DNA of 64,000 nt, taken from positions 1-64,000 of the forward strand of contig NZ_PVUF01000001.1 in the NCBI RefSeq assembly GCF_003003215.1, written 5' to 3'. The stretch's first letter is position 1; the number at the start of each line of letters is the position of its first letter. The position numbers were made by a program, and so were the translations under genes. Under the pieces are notes generated by a model, which saw only the letters and a list, made by a program, of their open reading frames with translations, was not told where the DNA came from and ran no database searches. Source of the DNA: Tritonibacter scottomollicae. GTDB lineage: Bacteria > Pseudomonadota > Alphaproteobacteria > Rhodobacterales > Rhodobacteraceae. Positions 53,301 to 62,582 of this stretch are shown here, one piece after another.

Positions 53301-54077
53301 ATGTCGACACCGGCTCTGCCTGCAGCATTTCTGCAGCGCCCAATCGCTCACCGTGCGTTGCATGGACAACAGGAACACTGCCCCGAGAACAGCCGCGCTG
53401 CGATCCGCGCGGCGGTCGAGGCAGGCTATGGGATTGAGATTGACCTTCAGCTTTCGGCGGACGGTCGGGCGATGGTTTTTCATGACGAACAACTGGAGCG
53501 TTTGACCGACGCGGCGGGGCCGGTGCGCGCGCGCACGTCAACTGAGTTAGAGGCGATCCCGCTCAAGAACGGCGATGGCGAGTGCATTCCAACGTTTCGC
53601 GAAGTGCTGGATATTGTCGCCGGGCGTGTCGCGCTCTTGGTGGAAATCAAGGATCAAGACGGTGGGTTGGGGCTCAATGTTGGCCCGTTGGAGGCCGCCG
53701 CCGTTGCCGATCTGGCCGGTTATGACGGGCCGGTGGCCCTGATGTCGTTCAACCCGCACAGCATCGCAGAGGTTGCCCGGCTTGCGCCTCATTTGCCGCG
53801 CGGTCTTACCACCTGCGCCTATGATCCGCAGGAGTGGGCACCGCTTGCTGCTGAAGAGTGTGACGCCCTGCGCGCGATCTCCGATTTCGACCGTGTCGGC
53901 GCCTGTTTCATCAGCCACGAGGCGCGCGATATCACCCGTGCCCGGGTGCAGGCCCTGCGGGCAGATGACGTGCCGATCCTCAGCTGGACCATCCGCTCAC
54001 CCGGCGAAGAGGCTGAAGTGCGCCGCTTCGCCGACAACGTGACGTTTGAAAATTATCTTTCTGCTCTAGGCGCTTGA
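53301..54077 (+). CDS. Glycerophosphodiester phosphodiesterase (GDPD) family protein
   Basis: The 258-residue protein has the GDPD signature: IAHRALHGQQEHCPENSRAA with the catalytic His, GYGIEIDLQLSADGRAMVFH DE containing the E-x-D metal ligands and the second His, and ALLVEIKDQDGG. The C-terminal SWTIRSPGEEAEVRRFADN matches the family. It hydrolyses glycerophosphodiesters to glycerol 3-phosphate and an alcohol. No signal peptide is seen, so it is cytoplasmic. The frame starts at ATG 53301, 4 bases after the RidA stop; the longer frame from 53166 overlaps that gene. Confidence 0.9.
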   Translation: MSTPALPAAFLQRPIAHRALHGQQEHCPENSRAAIRAAVEAGYGIEIDLQLSADGRAMVFHDEQLERLTDAAGPVRARTSTELEAIPLKNGDGECIPTFREVLDIVAGRVALLVEIKDQDGGLGLNVGPLEAAAVADLAGYDGPVALMSFNPHSIAEVARLAPHLPRGLTTCAYDPQEWAPLAAEECDALRAISDFDRVGACFISHEARDITRARVQALRADDVPILSWTIRSPGEEAEVRRFADNVTFENYLSALGA

Positions 54078-54124
54078 TCAGGCGTAACCTGCGCCCAAAT
54101 AAGGGAGAGGCAGTGAGAGGCGGA

Positions 54125-55312
54125 ATGGATCAGGCGCAAATTGAAATTCAGGTGCTTGGCAGCCTGACGCAAATCGATGCGTCGGACTGGGACGCCTGCG
54201 CCTGCCCCGAAGCTGCTGAGGGCAGACGCCCCGATGATCCCTTTACCACCCACCGGTTTCTGAGCGCGCTGGAGGTGAGTGGCTCTGTCGGGCCGGGCAC
54301 CGGCTGGCAGCCACAATACCTGGTCTGTTACCTCGACGGGCAGATGATTGCCTGTGCGCCGCTCTATGCGAAGGGCAACAGTCAGGGCGAATATATCTTC
54401 GACCACAACTGGGCGCATGCCTATGAGCGGGCAGGCGGCCGTTACTATCCAAAGCTGCAGATTGCTGTGCCCTTCACTCCGGCGACGGGGCGGCGCTTTC
54501 TTGTGCGACCGGGCTACGAGGAAATCGGCGTGTCGGCCCTGGTGCAGGGAGCGGTGCAATTGGCGACGGATAATCAGTTGTCCTCGATGCACGTGACCTT
54601 TTGCACCAAACGGGAGGCAGAGATCGGCCGCGCGCTTGGCCTGATGCCGCGCAGCACCCAGCAGTTTCACTGGCTGAATGACAGCTATGAGAGATTTGAC
54701 GATTTTCTTGCGGCGCTTTCCTCGCGCAAGCGTAAGAACATCCGCAAGGAACGACGCCAGGCGCAGGGTTTTGGCGGGACCATCGAAACCTATACGGGCG
54801 CGGATTTGCGGCCGGAGCATTGGGATGCCTTCTGGCGGTTCTATCAGGATACGGGCAGCCGCAAATGGGGCACGCCCTATCTGACCCGTGAGTTCTTCGA
54901 CATCGTACATCACACCATGGCGGATGATATGGCTCTGGTGTTGGCTGAAGGCGACGGTGCTCCGGTGGCCGGGGCGCTGAACTTCATCGGACATTCTGCG
55001 CTTTATGGCCGATACTGGGGGTGCACCGAGCATCACCCCTGTCTGCATTTTGAGCTGTGCTACTATCAGGCGATCGACCTCGCCATCGAGATGGGGCTCG
55101 CGCGTGTCGAGGCAGGCGCGCAGGGCGAACACAAGCTGGCCCGGGGCTATCTGCCGACCGAGACTTCGAGTCTGCACTGGGTGGCAGACCCAGGATTTCG
55201 CACTGCGATCGAACAGTATCTGGACGCGGAAGGCGCCGCCGTGGACGAGGAAATCGAAATCCTCACCAGCTATGGCCCTTTCAAGAAAACCCAAGTGGAG
55301 GAACAAGAATGA
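54125..55312 (+). CDS. FemAB-like/GNAT-type peptidogalycan biosynthesis protein (PF04339 type)
   Basis: The 395-residue protein matches the DUF482/FemAB-like family: [71 protein letters not shown] and [20 protein letters not shown]-like segments ([20 protein letters not shown]). The family adopts a double GNAT fold and is suspected to transfer acyl or aminoacyl groups, perhaps in the cell envelope. Function is unproven. ATG 54125 has GAGAGGCGG upstream. Its TGA overlaps the next ATG (ATGA at 55309-55312), so the two are coupled. Confidence 0.82.
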   Translation: MDQAQIEIQVLGSLTQIDASDWDACACPEAAEGRRPDDPFTTHRFLSALEVSGSVGPGTGWQPQYLVCYLDGQMIACAPLYAKGNSQGEYIFDHNWAHAYERAGGRYYPKLQIAVPFTPATGRRFLVRPGYEEIGVSALVQGAVQLATDNQLSSMHVTFCTKREAEIGRALGLMPRSTQQFHWLNDSYERFDDFLAALSSRKRKNIRKERRQAQGFGGTIETYTGADLRPEHWDAFWRFYQDTGSRKWGTPYLTREFFDIVHHTMADDMALVLAEGDGAPVAGALNFIGHSALYGRYWGCTEHHPCLHFELCYYQAIDLAIEMGLARVEAGAQGEHKLARGYLPTETSSLHWVADPGFRTAIEQYLDAEGAAVDEEIEILTSYGPFKKTQVEEQE

Positions 55313-55602
55313 CAGAAAAGCTCTCCGAAGAGACCCGTGGACCACTTCTGAAGCCGTTGTTTGATACGGGATGGGAGATGGAGGACGGACGGGACGCGAT
55401 CCGCAAGACGTTCAAGTTCTCCAACTTTGTCGAAGCCTTTGCCTTCATGACCAAGGCGGCGATCTGGGCCGAGAAATGGGACCATCACCCGGAATGGAGC
55501 AACGTCTACAATACTGTGACGGTGGTGCTGACCACTCATGACGTGGACGGGCTGAGCACCTTGGACGCCAAACTTGCCCGTAAGATGGATGGTCTGGTCT
55601 GA
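55309..55602 (+). CDS. phhB: 4a-hydroxytetrahydrobiopterin dehydratase (pterin carbinolamine dehydratase)
   Basis: The 97-residue protein has the PCD signature: [38 protein letters not shown], with catalytic His59-His60 and Asp or Glu neighbours, and [13 protein letters not shown] with His77. It regenerates dihydrobiopterin for aromatic amino-acid hydroxylases or a pterin cofactor. No phenylalanine hydroxylase gene is here. ATG 55309 overlaps the stop of the FemAB-like gene. A terminator follows at 55630-55655. Confidence 0.93.
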   Translation: MTEKLSEETRGPLLKPLFDTGWEMEDGRDAIRKTFKFSNFVEAFAFMTKAAIWAEKWDHHPEWSNVYNTVTVVLTTHDVDGLSTLDAKLARKMDGLV

Positions 55603-55629
55603 GCGGTGCAGGTCGAGGCAATAAAGCTG

Positions 55630-55655
55630 AGGCGGGCCATTGGCAGGGCCCGCCT
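55630..55655 (+). terminator. Stem-loop terminator after the pterin dehydratase gene
   Basis: AGGCGGGCC at 55630-55638 pairs perfectly with GGCCCGCCT at 55647-55655 around ATTGGCAG, followed by CATTTCATC. It ends the four-gene plus-strand run. Confidence 0.75.
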
Positions 55656-55754
55656 CATTTCATCTGTTGCAGCAGCCCTCGGTTGCGGCCGACACGGGCC
55701 GCGGCGCATCGGGGCAGCTCGCCATATGGCAACACATGTTGAGCACAATGGCGG

Positions 55755-56624
55755 TCAATAGAGCGGCAACGTCTCCGTCGCACGCCACATCTTCTGTAGC
55801 CGCTTGTGGTCAAGACCGACGCCGGCCTCTTTGGCCTTGATCAGCTCATTCGCGATATGATGCTCTGGCGAAGCGGCATCCATGTCTTCCATCAGATCTT
55901 CAAGCCGATCCCGCACAGCGCTTGCATCGCGTGCGGCAACCATGGAATCCAGTAGTTTTTTCAACTGCTTGAGAAACGCTTTGGTTTTCTTGGATGAGAA
56001 CATCACCTGTGTGAATTCTGCCGTTGCTCGCAGTTTGCGCAGGCTCTTGCGGAAACTGTCGCGGGCCTGACTGTCCAGGCGTTTCAGCGTCTCACCATGT
56101 TTCAGGGCCTGGTTCAGGCGCAGTTCCAGCGTTTCATGGCAGAGAGCTTCCAGCTTCTCCTGACTTCCCGCAGCCGGGCGCCAGAACTCGGGATCGCTCA
56201 TATCGCGGCCTCGCGCCATCATTTCGACGACCCGCTCCCCTTCAAGGAGCTCACGCAGGGCAGCACGCTCGCTGTTAATCCGTTCCAGCGCCCGCACCTC
56301 CAGCGACTGCAGCGCTGTATTGTCGGGCAATGCCACCCGTGCAGGGGTCAGCGTATCCTGCCAGAGCAGGTACAGATCGCGCAGGCGGGTGACCTCCGCG
56401 CTGAGCCATCGCGCGTCGTCCAGCAGCGCCTTGTTGTGATCGGGGGGCAGCAGCGGTCGGAACAGGGTCAACCCGCTGCGCAACCGCCTGAGCGCAACGC
56501 GCAAGGCCTGCGCGCTGTCAAAGGCATCGTCTCGCGCCACAAAGGCGCGAGCGGTGTCGATTTCTTCCATGACCTCCGCCATGATGCTGGCGGGGTGGTT
56601 CGCAGGGCTATGCGGATCAGTCAT
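55755..56624 (-). CDS. CHAD domain-containing protein
   Basis: The 289-residue protein is a CHAD-domain protein: a helix-rich pattern with DSAQALRVALRRLRSGLTLF RPLL, DARWLSAEVTRLRDLYLLWQ and FRKSLRKLRATAEFTQVMF, carrying the conserved histidine/basic residues that bind polyphosphate. CHAD proteins attach to polyphosphate granules. No CYTH domain is fused and no polyphosphate kinase is adjacent. ATG 56624 gives MTDPHSPANHP; the frame from 56666 is longer. It is followed on the same strand by the peroxiredoxin gene upstream (51 bases). Confidence 0.82.
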   Translation of the reverse strand: MTDPHSPANHPASIMAEVMEEIDTARAFVARDDAFDSAQALRVALRRLRSGLTLFRPLLPPDHNKALLDDARWLSAEVTRLRDLYLLWQDTLTPARVALPDNTALQSLEVRALERINSERAALRELLEGERVVEMMARGRDMSDPEFWRPAAGSQEKLEALCHETLELRLNQALKHGETLKRLDSQARDSFRKSLRKLRATAEFTQVMFSSKKTKAFLKQLKKLLDSMVAARDASAVRDRLEDLMEDMDAASPEHHIANELIKAKEAGVGLDHKRLQKMWRATETLPLY

Positions 56625-56675
56625 TCGTCTGTGTTCAAGGCCTTGGCTGTATGGGCAGAAGTGCACTGTGACAGA

Positions 56676-57161
56676 TTACAGCGCATCCAGCAGCCCTTCG
56701 CCAGCAGACACTTCACAGGTACCCGGACTTTCTTCGAGGTGCAGGATTTTTACCTCACCATCTTTTACCACCATGGCATAGCGTTTGGACCGACCGATCA
56801 GGCCAGCGGGTGGTGCGTCAAACCGCATGCCGATGGCGTCGGTAAATGTGCATTCCGCGTCTGCCAGCATGGTGATGCCTGCGTCCGCAGCGCCGGTGGC
56901 CTCGCCCCATGCTTTCATCACGAACGGGTCATTGCCTGCGATACAGATGATTTCGTCGACGCCCTTGGCCGCGAGCTGATCCTTGGTACGGATGAAGCTC
57001 GGCACATGCGCAGAGTGGCAGGTGGGGGTGAACGCGCCGGGTACGGCAAAAATCGCCACCGTGCGCCCGGATGTCAGATCCTGGAGTGCGACCGGTTCAG
57101 GGCCTTCCTCTCCGATCCGGGTCAGTGTGGCGGCGGGCAGCTTGTCTCCAACGGATATCAT
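56676..57161 (-). CDS. Peroxiredoxin (Prx5 type)
   Basis: The 161-residue protein is a Prx5/AhpE-like peroxiredoxin: VAIFAVPGAFTPTCHSAHVP with the peroxidatic cysteine Cys48 in TPTC, and DAIGMRFDAPPAGLIGRSKR. It reduces hydrogen peroxide and alkyl hydroperoxides with thiol donors. Cys149 near the C-terminus could be a resolving cysteine (SPGTCEVS). The start ATG 57161 has GAGAGGACC upstream. The frame open far upstream (to 58076) is antisense to the ferredoxin reductase gene and is not coding. Confidence 0.92.
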   Translation of the reverse strand: MISVGDKLPAATLTRIGEEGPEPVALQDLTSGRTVAIFAVPGAFTPTCHSAHVPSFIRTKDQLAAKGVDEIICIAGNDPFVMKAWGEATGAADAGITMLADAECTFTDAIGMRFDAPPAGLIGRSKRYAMVVKDGEVKILHLEESPGTCEVSAGEGLLDAL

Positions 57162-57287
57162 CGGGCGGTCCTCTCTGTGGTTTTCGAACGGGCTCACGAC
57201 GGGTTTGGGCAATTGCGTCACGACAGCCCCTGCATGTAGTGTCCCGCGCAGACGGTATAAGAACTGCATCAGGAGACAAGAGGGCAC

Positions 57288-58499
57288 ATGACTCATATCG
57301 CGGTGATTGGCGCGGGCCAGGCAGGGGCGTCCCTGGTGGCAAAGCTGCGCAAGAGCGGGTTTGACGGTGATATTACCCTGATCGGGGCCGAAGAGGCATT
57401 GCCCTATCAGCGCCCGCCGCTGTCCAAGGCCTATCTCTTGGGAGAGATGGAGGTGGAGCGCTTGTTCCTGCGCCCCGAGAGCTTTTATGCGGAGAACAAC
57501 ATCACACTCCGCCTTGGCGCCAAGGTGGACGCGATCGACCCGGCGGCAAAGACCATTCGCATCGGCGAGGAGATCATCGCCTATGACCAGCTGGCTCTGA
57601 CCACCGGCTCGCATCCGCGCCGCCTGCCGGTCTCCATTGGTGGGGATCTGGGAGGCGTGCATGTCGTGCGCGACCTCACTGATGTTGATGCCATGGCCCC
57701 GGCGGTGACCGACGGCGCTCGCGCGTTGATTGTCGGTGGAGGATATATCGGACTGGAGGCGGCCGCAGTCTGCGCCAAACGCGGGGTATCGGTGACTTTG
57801 GTTGAGATGGCAGACCGCATCTTGCAACGAGTCGCAGCCCCCGAGACCTCGGATTACTTTCGCACGCTTCACACCGGCCACGGCGTCGACATCCGCGAAG
57901 GTGTCGGCCTCAACCACCTTGAAGGCGAGGACGGCACGGTGACGCGCGCGGTGCTGAGCGATGGCAGTACGCTTGATGTGGATTTCGTGGTGGTTGGCGT
58001 CGGCATCGCTCCGGCCTACGAACTGGCAGAGGCCGCAGATCTTGAGATCGAGAACGGCATTCGCACTGACGCACATGGCCGTACGTCTGATGCGTCAATC
58101 TGGGCCGCGGGCGATTGCGCCTCTTTTCCCTATAAGGATCACCGCATCCGGTTGGAAAGCGTGCCCAATGCCATCGACCAAGCGGAAGTGGTGGCCGAAA
58201 ACATGCTGGGTGCGGAAAAAACCTACGTTGCCACGCCTTGGTTCTGGTCTGACCAGTATGATGTGAAGTTGCAGATCGCCGGTTTGAACTCTGGGTATGA
58301 CAATGTGGTCACCCGTCAGGGCGAGGGCGCTACGACCTCCTTCTGGTACTACACCGGCGACCAGCTGGTGGCGGTCGACGCGATGAATGACCCCCGTGCC
58401 TATATAGTGGCGAAACGTCTGATCGAAGCGGGCAAAACCGCAGACAAGACCGTGGTGGCCAACCCGGATGCGGATCTGAAGCCGCTGTTGAAAGCGTGA
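57288..58499 (+). CDS. FAD-dependent ferredoxin reductase-like oxidoreductase
   Basis: The 403-residue protein begins AVIGAGQAGASLVAKLRKSG with the GxGxxG motif, then QRPPLSKAYLLGEMEVERLF, and a second dinucleotide site near residue 146 (ALIVGGGYIGLEAAAVCAKR). SIWAAGDCASFPYKDHRIRL ESV is the flavin and partner-contact segment of putidaredoxin/rhodocoxin-reductase-like proteins. It would transfer electrons from NAD(P)H to a ferredoxin, but the ferredoxin partner is not in the window. Its stop overlaps the rsmD start by 4 bases (GTGA). Confidence 0.88.
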   Translation: MTHIAVIGAGQAGASLVAKLRKSGFDGDITLIGAEEALPYQRPPLSKAYLLGEMEVERLFLRPESFYAENNITLRLGAKVDAIDPAAKTIRIGEEIIAYDQLALTTGSHPRRLPVSIGGDLGGVHVVRDLTDVDAMAPAVTDGARALIVGGGYIGLEAAAVCAKRGVSVTLVEMADRILQRVAAPETSDYFRTLHTGHGVDIREGVGLNHLEGEDGTVTRAVLSDGSTLDVDFVVVGVGIAPAYELAEAADLEIENGIRTDAHGRTSDASIWAAGDCASFPYKDHRIRLESVPNAIDQAEVVAENMLGAEKTYVATPWFWSDQYDVKLQIAGLNSGYDNVVTRQGEGATTSFWYYTGDQLVAVDAMNDPRAYIVAKRLIEAGKTADKTVVANPDADLKPLLKA

Positions 58500-59062
58500 G
58501 GATTATTGCTGGCGATTTCCGCGGTCGCGCTCTTGCGGCCTTGGGCAAAGGCGATGCGGCTGCCCATCTGCGCCCGACCACGGATCGGGTGCGCGAAAGC
58601 CTGTTCAACGTGCTGTCTCATCGGGTCGAGTTCGAGGAGGCGCGTGTGCTGGACGTTTTTGCCGGCACGGGGGCGCTGGGGCTCGAAGCTCTATCGCGCG
58701 GCGCGGCTGCGGTTGCGTTTGTGGATGATGGGCGCGTGGCGCAAGGGTTGATCCAGAAGAACATCGACATCTGCCGCGCCAAACCGCACTGCCACCTGCA
58801 CCGCCGGTCAGCGTTGAAGCTCGGCGAAAATCCTGACCCGGCATTTGATTTGATCTTCCTCGATCCCCCATATGGCAAGTCACTCGGGCAAAAGGCGTTG
58901 ACCGCGCTCAGTCTGGGCGGCTGGATTGCCCCGGGCGCGCTTGTGGTCTGGGAAGAAAACGCGCCGATGGATGCGCCCGAAGGCTTCACGCTGGAGGATG
59001 CGCGCAAATATGGCGACACGCATATCACATTGCTTTGGGCGCAGCATGAGGCGCGCTCTTAG
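58496..59062 (+). CDS. rsmD: 16S rRNA (guanine966-N2)-methyltransferase RsmD
   Basis: The 188-residue protein has the RsmD signatures: MRIIAGDFRGRALA, LRPTTDRVRESLFNVLSHR, VLDVFAGTGALGLEALSRGA (SAM-binding) and the catalytic DPPY at residues 123-126 (DLIFLDPPYGKSLGQKAL). It methylates G966 in the 16S rRNA during 30S assembly. It starts with GTG in a 4-base overlap with the stop of the upstream gene, so translation is coupled. Length is normal. Confidence 0.94.
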   Translation: MRIIAGDFRGRALAALGKGDAAAHLRPTTDRVRESLFNVLSHRVEFEEARVLDVFAGTGALGLEALSRGAAAVAFVDDGRVAQGLIQKNIDICRAKPHCHLHRRSALKLGENPDPAFDLIFLDPPYGKSLGQKALTALSLGGWIAPGALVVWEENAPMDAPEGFTLEDARKYGDTHITLLWAQHEARS

Positions 59063-59126
59063 ATAAATCTCAGATGCGCCTGCGATGAGAATCGACCCGG
59101 CGCCGCAGTCTGCATGGAGGATCCGC

Positions 59127-59792
59127 ATGCCCACGACCTATCCCAGACCTGCGCTGGTGATCTTTGACTGTGACTGAGTTCTGGTGGACAGCGAGCGGGT
59201 GTTCAACGCGGTGCTCGCGCGCAACCTGACGGGCCATGGTCTGACCCTCGACACAGATCAGAGCATGACCACATTTGCGGGTCTTGCCATGCCAGAGGTT
59301 GCAGCCAGTGCAACCCAGATGGGGGCCACCTTGCCACAGGATTGGATCGACGAAGTCTATGGTGAGGCCTATCAGACCTTGCGTGACGGCGTGCCGCTGA
59401 TCCCCGGCGTCATGGAGGTCATCGCCCGTCTCGATCACGAAGGTATCCCCTGCTGCGTTGTGTCCAACGGGAGCGAGGAGAAGATGCGGATTACACTCAC
59501 GCCGCATGGTCTCTGGGATCGGTTCCACCCCAACGCCATGTTTTCGGCCCATACGCTGAAGGTTGCTAAACCTGATCCGGGCATTTTCCTCGCGGCGGCC
59601 GCCCACTTCGATGTGCAGGCGCGGGATTGCGTTGTGATCGAGGACACGGCCACGGGTGCGCGCGGGGCAGCCAGGGCGGGCATGCAGTGCTTCGGCTACG
59701 CCGCGCATGACAACGGTGCCGCACTTGTCGCCGAGGCGGCAGAAGTATTCCACGACATGACGGATCTGACGCGCCGTCTCGGCCTGAGCTGA
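59127..59792 (+). pseudogene. HAD-family phosphatase broken by an in-frame TGA in motif I
   Basis: From ATG 59127 the frame reads MPTTYPRPALVIFDCD and then TGA at 59175-59177, then VLVDSERVFNAVLARN. The intact motif would be FDCDGVLVDSE, so the glycine codon GGA (one base from TGA) has become a stop. The rest is a normal beta-phosphoglucomutase/GPH-type hydrolase (SNGSEEKMRITLTPHGLWDR; KPDPGIFLAAAAHFDVQARD; VIEDTATGARGA) and the frame is open to 59792. The catalytic Asp14 and Asp16 are cut off from the rest. A start after the stop (GTG 59184) would lack the catalytic motif. It could also be a sequencing error. Confidence 0.85.
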
Positions 59793-59880
59793 CGCGCGGG
59801 GTCATCTGAGGGAGGTGGCTGAGCCGACTGGTCGCGTAGTCGGCATACAGGGGCAGGAGGGGTCTCGCCCTCCGCCTTGA

Positions 59881-60696
59881 TCAGTCGTTCTTATAGGTCG
59901 GGTGGAACAGCCCGGCAGGCGACAGGGTGAAGATATCCACCCCATCCGCCGTCACACCGACAGAATGTTCGAACTGCGCCGACAGCGATTTGTCGCGGGT
60001 CACGGCGGTCCAGTCATCTGCCAGCACCTTGGTTTCGGCGCGGCCCAGGTTCAGCATCGGTTCGATGGTGAAGAACATGCCTTCTTCCAGCACCGGCCCG
60101 GTGCCCGGACGACCATAGTGCAGCACATTCGGCGGTGCGTGGAACACCTGACCCAGCCCATGGCCGCAGAAATCGCGCACCACGCTCACCCGCTGGCTCT
60201 CGGCATAGGACTGGATCGCATGGCCGATGTCGCCAAAGGTATTGCCGGGCTTCACCACCTCGATGCCCTTCATCAGCGCATCATGGGTGATCTGGATCAG
60301 CCGTTCGGCCTTGCGCGGCAGCTTGCCCGCCACATACATGCGGCTGGTGTCGCCGAACCAGCCATCGACGATCACGGTGACGTCGATGTTGAGGATATCG
60401 CCATCCTTCAGCTTCTTGTCGCCGGGGATGCCGTGGCAGACCACATGGTTGATCGAGATGCAGCTGGCGTGCTGATAACCCTTGTAGCCGATGGTGGCCG
60501 AGGTCGCGCCCGCGTCCTCCACCATCTGGGTGATGATGCGGTCAATCTCGCCCGTGGTCTGGCCGGGGAAGACATGCTGGGCGATCTCATCAAGAATCTT
60601 CGCCGCAAGCGCACCGGCTGCGTGCATGCCCGCAAAATCGGACTGATCGTAGATGCGGATACCGTCTTTGGTGGTGCGGCCGTTCTTGGATCTCAT
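59881..60696 (-). CDS. map: Methionine aminopeptidase type I
   Basis: The 271-residue protein has the type I signatures: QHASCISINHVVCHGIPG, LKDGDILNIDVTVIVDGWFG DTSRMY, FCGHGLGQVFHAPPNVLHYG, FFTIEPMLNLGRAETKVLAD and AQFEHSVGVTADG, which contain the five metal ligands (two Asp, one His, two Glu). It removes the initiator methionine from new proteins. The start MRSKNGRTTKDGIRIYD is slightly longer than in enteric enzymes. The gene is convergent with the broken HAD gene and separate from sfsA and the small mechanosensitive channel gene. Confidence 0.95.
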   Translation of the reverse strand: MRSKNGRTTKDGIRIYDQSDFAGMHAAGALAAKILDEIAQHVFPGQTTGEIDRIITQMVEDAGATSATIGYKGYQHASCISINHVVCHGIPGDKKLKDGDILNIDVTVIVDGWFGDTSRMYVAGKLPRKAERLIQITHDALMKGIEVVKPGNTFGDIGHAIQSYAESQRVSVVRDFCGHGLGQVFHAPPNVLHYGRPGTGPVLEEGMFFTIEPMLNLGRAETKVLADDWTAVTRDKSLSAQFEHSVGVTADGVDIFTLSPAGLFHPTYKND

Positions 60697-60847
60697 CGGG
60701 GCATGCTCCGTCGCGTGTCGTTTGCCAGCTATTTAGGGGTTTCCACCGCAAAGGGCCAGAGGCGGCAGGGGTCTTTGTCGGAACCTTCGCCAGGGTCGCG
60801 CGTTTTAGGGCGAGAAATACATAAAGAAACGCCAAAAGGGACGCGCA

Positions 60848-61729
60848 ATGGAAAGTTTAAACACACTTATGCAGACCGAGATCTACGACGGCAAGGCGCT
60901 GACGGATCTGGTCACGCTGGAATTTCTGGCCCAGCTTCTCGGCAATGTGCTGGCGGCTGCGTTTATCCTCATTGTCGGCTTCATTGTTGCGAGTTGGGCA
61001 AAGCGGCGTGTCGTTGCCCTAAGTGACAGCCATATGCGTCTCGACAATACTCTGTTCCACTTCCTCGGCAATGTGGTTCGTTACATCATTCTGGGCTTCG
61101 CTCTCCTGTTCGTGCTGAACACATTCGGCGTTCAGACCACCTCCATCATCGCTGCCATCGGTGCGGCGGGCCTGGCCATCGGTCTTGCCATGCAGGGCGC
61201 GCTGTCGAATGTGGCGGCGGGCGTCATGATCATCCTGTTCCGCCCCTTCAAGCTGGGTGATTTTATCGACGTGAACGGCGAGATGGGCACGGTGAAGGAG
61301 ATCAGCCTGAACAATACCGTCATCGCCAGCCTGTCCAACGTGAAGGTGATCATTCCCAATGCCGAGGTCTGGGGCAATACGATCTCTAACTATTCCGTCT
61401 ACGACACACGTCGCGCCGAGTGGAGCTTTGGCGTGGGCTACGGCGCAAATCTCGCGTTGGCCGAACGCACAATCCGCGACACCATCATGGCTGATGACCG
61501 CTCGCTCAGTGATCCGGAGCCGTTTATCCAGGTCAATAATCTGAACGACAGCTCGGTCGATTTTCTCGTTCGGGTCTGGGTCAATTCTGCGGATTATTTT
61601 CAATATCAGGCGGATATGAAGCGCAAGGTGAAGGAAGCCTTGGACGGTGCCGGTGTGGATATTCCTTTCCCGACACGTACTCTCGTGCAGCCCGACAACC
61701 CGCAAGACGAAGAGCGCGACGCGGCATAA
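60848..61729 (+). CDS. mscS: Small-conductance mechanosensitive channel (MscS-like)
   Basis: The 293-residue protein has three N-terminal membrane segments and the MscS pore helix and beta domain: FGVQTTSIIAAIGAAGLAIG, LAMQGALSNVAAGVMIILFR and PFKLGDFIDVNGEMGTVKEI. This is the standard compact MscS layout. It opens on osmotic downshock. AAAGGGACGCGCA precedes the ATG. A second, larger MscS-family gene is at 19780-21183. It is separated from map (divergent, 151 bases) and convergent with sfsA (10 bases). Confidence 0.92.
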   Translation: MESLNTLMQTEIYDGKALTDLVTLEFLAQLLGNVLAAAFILIVGFIVASWAKRRVVALSDSHMRLDNTLFHFLGNVVRYIILGFALLFVLNTFGVQTTSIIAAIGAAGLAIGLAMQGALSNVAAGVMIILFRPFKLGDFIDVNGEMGTVKEISLNNTVIASLSNVKVIIPNAEVWGNTISNYSVYDTRRAEWSFGVGYGANLALAERTIRDTIMADDRSLSDPEPFIQVNNLNDSSVDFLVRVWVNSADYFQYQADMKRKVKEALDGAGVDIPFPTRTLVQPDNPQDEERDAA

Positions 61730-61739
61730 TGTTATTCGG

Positions 61740-62438
61740 TCATCCCGCGAAGGGGTGGCCGACTTCCACACCATCGGGGGTGATCTGGGTTCCGATGACC
61801 AGCCGTTCGACGCCCCGTGCCTGCGCTGCATCGAATTCGGCTGCGTAGGTCGGGTCAATGTCGGAGGCCAGCTGGAAATCTGTGCAATCCGTACGTTGCA
61901 CCAGATAGAGCATCACCGCCCGATGACCGGCGTCTGCCATTTTGGCAAGCTCTCGCAGATGTTTTGCTCCGCGTGCGGTGACACTGTCAGGGAACTCGGC
62001 CAGCCCGGGTTCGCGCGATAAAGTCACGCTTTTGACCTCGACATAGGCATCGGGCAGGCCGTCGCCACTCAGTAGGAAATCGATGCGGCTGTTCTCGCCA
62101 TATTTCACTTCGGCCCGCAGGGAAGAGTAGGCGGCGAATTCTGCAATCTTGCCGACCTCCAACGCGGCCTTGAGGGCACGGTTCGGCACCGATGTATCGA
62201 CACCGGTGAAATGCCCGTCCGCATGTTCCACCAGCCGCCAGCCGTATTTCAGCTTTTTCTTCGGGTCGTCGTTGGGTTCCAGCCAGATCCGCATGCCGGG
62301 TTCTGCCAGTCCCATCATCGAGCCGGGGTTGGCGCAATGGGCGGTCACTTCGCGCCCGTCCTCCAGTCGGCAATCAGCCAGGAAGCGTTTGTAGCGTTTG
62401 ATCAGCGTGGCGGGGATCAGGGGCGTTGGAAACTGCAT
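61740..62438 (-). CDS. sfsA: SfsA family protein (sugar fermentation stimulation protein homologue)
   Basis: The 232-residue protein has the SfsA signatures: TPLIPATLIKRYKRFLADCR at the start, VTAHCANPGSMMGLAEPGMR, RIDFLLSGDGLPDAYVEVKS VTLS, and PDSVTARGAKHLRELAKMAD, which resembles a nuclease-like active site. Its biological role is unclear; it was named from a maltose-metabolism effect in E. coli. ATG 62438 begins MQFPTPLIP; ATG 62450 is a possible alternative. The upstream frame is antisense to the CinA-like gene and not coding. Confidence 0.92.
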   Translation of the reverse strand: MQFPTPLIPATLIKRYKRFLADCRLEDGREVTAHCANPGSMMGLAEPGMRIWLEPNDDPKKKLKYGWRLVEHADGHFTGVDTSVPNRALKAALEVGKIAEFAAYSSLRAEVKYGENSRIDFLLSGDGLPDAYVEVKSVTLSREPGLAEFPDSVTARGAKHLRELAKMADAGHRAVMLYLVQRTDCTDFQLASDIDPTYAAEFDAAQARGVERLVIGTQITPDGVEVGHPFAG

Positions 62439-62582
62439 GCCACCGGTCATGCGCCAGAAAGCGCCGCCTGTCAAAGCCGGGACCGTGCCGGGCGCGCGAA
62501 CGTGGTTGCACCGGCTGTCGGGGAAGCTATCCTCTGGCGGAGCCTCGAAAAACACATCCGCATGAAATTCAGGAGACGCGCC

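Noticed and set aside
56676-58076. 466-codon minus-strand frame as a long peroxiredoxin fusion
   Set aside because: The peroxiredoxin starts at ATG 57161 with a ribosome-binding site; the upstream 305 codons are antisense to the ferredoxin reductase gene.
59175-59177. TGA in the HAD gene read as selenocysteine
   Set aside because: The position is a conserved glycine, no selenocysteine is known there in this family, and no suitable stem-loop stands immediately after the codon. A nonsense change of GGA is simpler.
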